From: Actinomadura fibrosa
Lineage (GTDB): Bacteria > Actinomycetota > Actinomycetes > Streptosporangiales > Streptosporangiaceae
Assembly: GCF_900659615.1 (NCBI RefSeq)
Contig: NZ_CAACUY010000018.1
Span: 1 to 64,000, forward strand
DNA length: 64,000 nt
Reading direction: 5' to 3'
Of the stretch, positions 62,882-64,000 are shown piece by piece. Below the pieces are notes generated by a model that saw nothing but the letters and a program-made list of their open reading frames with translations, did no database searches and was not told the DNA's origin. A program made the position numbers and the translations under genes. Position 1 is the stretch's first letter, and the number at the start of each line of letters is the position of its first letter.

Positions 62882-63556
62882 TCAAGCCTCGGTACCGGTG
62901 GGTGCGGGGGTGTGAAGTGTGCTGCGGGGTGAGCGGCCGTAGGCGGCGCGGTAGTGGACAGCGAAGCGTCCGGGCTGGCGGAAATGCCAGCGGGCGGCGA
63001 TGGCCGCGACTGTGGCCCCGTCGACGGGGTCGGCGGCGGTCAGGTCGTGGTGGGCGCGCTGTAGGCGGATCTGGCGCAGGTGGGTCAGGGGAGACAGGCC
63101 GGTGTGGTGGCGGAAGCTGTATTGCAGGGCTCGGGGGGTGACGCCCGCGGCGGTGGCGATGTCGGCCAGGGTGATGTCCTGGTGGGCGTGAGCGTCGACG
63201 AAGGCGAGGGCGCGTCGCAGCGTCGCTGGCAGGCCCTGGTATGTCGGCGAGGTGCCCGATGTGGTGGTGTCCGGGGAGGGGCCCGTGCCGTTACCGGGGT
63301 CGCGGTCATCAGGTAGGTCGACGAGACGGCTCTGGAGCTGGCACATGTGCGCCTGCAGCCGACTCAGTTCGGCGCGCAGGCGTTCGGTGTCGGCCAGCAG
63401 TCGCCGGGTGCTGGCCCGGACCAAGGCGGCGGTGTGGACCAGTTCGTCGGCCTCGCGGAGGGCGCCGTCCGGTAGTGCGGCGACACCGGACGAGGCGGAC
63501 GCGAACGGTGGTTCCGCGGTGCTCGTCCGGCGGGTGGGCGGTCGATCGGTGGTCAT
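62882..63556 (-). CDS. AraC-family transcriptional regulator
   Basis: The 224-residue protein has a C-terminal AraC double HTH (DITLADIATAAGVTPRALQY, SFRHHTGLSPLTHLRQIRLQ, VAAIAARWHFRQPGRFAVHY, RAAYGRSPRS). The N-terminal 110 residues hold a likely coiled coil (LADTERLRAELSRLQAHMCQ, LQSRLV) rather than a sugar-binding cupin, so this is the ANTAR/GAF-less short type seen in actinomycetes. The target is unknown. Confidence 0.85.
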   Translation of the reverse strand: MTTDRPPTRRTSTAEPPFASASSGVAALPDGALREADELVHTAALVRASTRRLLADTERLRAELSRLQAHMCQLQSRLVDLPDDRDPGNGTGPSPDTTTSGTSPTYQGLPATLRRALAFVDAHAHQDITLADIATAAGVTPRALQYSFRHHTGLSPLTHLRQIRLQRAHHDLTAADPVDGATVAAIAARWHFRQPGRFAVHYRAAYGRSPRSTLHTPAPTGTEA

Positions 63557-63595
63557 GGCCGCCTCGTAGCATGGCCCGCGCGGCGCCGCCGCCGA

Positions 63596-63976
63596 TCAGT
63601 GACGTCGCGCGGCATACCGGTGCGCGGGCGACGGATGACCTGCGATCTGCCGTTCCTGTGCGCTGTTCGGGTGAGGCCAGGCGAGCCGGGCGGGGAGCAG
63701 GCGCCCGTGGTCCTCGCTCAGGGTGAGCCTGATCTCGGCGACCAGCATCTCGTACTCCTGCCTCAGCGACGCCGCGCGAAGCTTGGCCTTCTCAGCCGCC
63801 GCTCGCACCGTCGCGGCACGGTGGAACGCGTCAGCGGACGGTGCCTCCGGGCGGCCCGCGGCCACCGGTTCGGCGGCAGCCGCCGCACCCGCTCGCGCCG
63901 CGTCCGCCGGGATCGCCTGTCCGAAGCGGGTCTGACCTGCGTGCCCGGGCGCTTCTGATCGGTCTTGCACGGGCAC
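63596..63976 (-). CDS. Hypothetical coiled-coil protein
   Basis: A frame of up to 126 residues, Ala-rich at the start, has a helical middle (AATVRAAAEKAKLRAASLRQ, EYEMLVAEIRLTL) consistent with a short coiled coil. It lies 39 bases upstream of the AraC gene in the same direction. The start is close to the window edge, and codon bias alone supports the frame, so the call is tentative. Confidence 0.4.
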   Translation of the reverse strand: MPVQDRSEAPGHAGQTRFGQAIPADAARAGAAAAAEPVAAGRPEAPSADAFHRAATVRAAAEKAKLRAASLRQEYEMLVAEIRLTLSEDHGRLLPARLAWPHPNSAQERQIAGHPSPAHRYAARRH

Positions 63977-64000
63977 CAGTGTCGGAGCCGACCCGCCGGT

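Overview
The window is very GC-rich DNA, with GTG starts and many regulators and secreted proteins. It reads as a filamentous actinomycete. The mix of genes (IS110, IS630 and IS3 relics, a Wadjet JetB fragment, secreted ricin-lectin hydrolases, an Ser/Thr kinase) suggests Actinomadura or another member of the Streptosporangiales, but that placement is inference. There is no rRNA and no complete tRNA.

Bases 1-31 kb are an island of decayed mobile DNA. It opens with a broken IS5-type transposase and a CRISPR-like array of 17 diverged repeats (523-1742) with no cas genes. Two near-identical attP-like modules follow at about 2.05-2.33 kb and 22.87-23.16 kb. Each has a tRNA-Lys 3' end flanked by arm-like TCGGCTCG repeats. 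Between them lie a NUDIX and glycosyltransferase pair, a LuxR regulator, relics of an integrase, a Wadjet JetB gene, Tn3, IS110, IS3 and other transposases, and a TetR/metal-hydrolase pair. Two little-known operons also lie there. One is a 199-aa protein with a NACHT/STAND ATPase carrying one in-frame amber codon. The other has overlapping genes for a 394-aa unknown, an ECF-like sigma factor and a 207-aa unknown, with a PD-(D/E)XK-like nuclease (also one amber codon) downstream. A GH30 hydrolase, a DUF3592 protein, a GlxA-like/DJ-1 divergent pair and an IS630 relic complete the island.

Bases 31-46.5 kb mix intact catabolic loci with relics: MarR/amidohydrolase, a secreted Ig-like protein, a broken RHS-type secreted protein, and a racemase-NCS1 permease operon divergent from an XRE-cupin regulator across a clear inverted repeat. 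A third integrase relic follows, then small secreted proteins, a LysR regulator, and two secreted lectin-tailed glycosidases (GH54, GH27). With the GH30 enzyme these would suit breakdown of plant arabinogalactan.

Bases 46.5-64 kb look like ordinary chromosome: a membrane protein, a DJ-1/alcohol dehydrogenase pair, a secreted protein, and an HTH regulator with a non-RD Ser/Thr kinase. A complete organosulfur operon follows: divergent LysR, SfnG, a 31-codon leader peptide, a DszC-like and an SfnB-like flavoenzyme, an SsuD-like monooxygenase and a flavin reductase. The end holds a NUDIX protein, a second alcohol dehydrogenase with an SRPBCC protein, and an AraC regulator.
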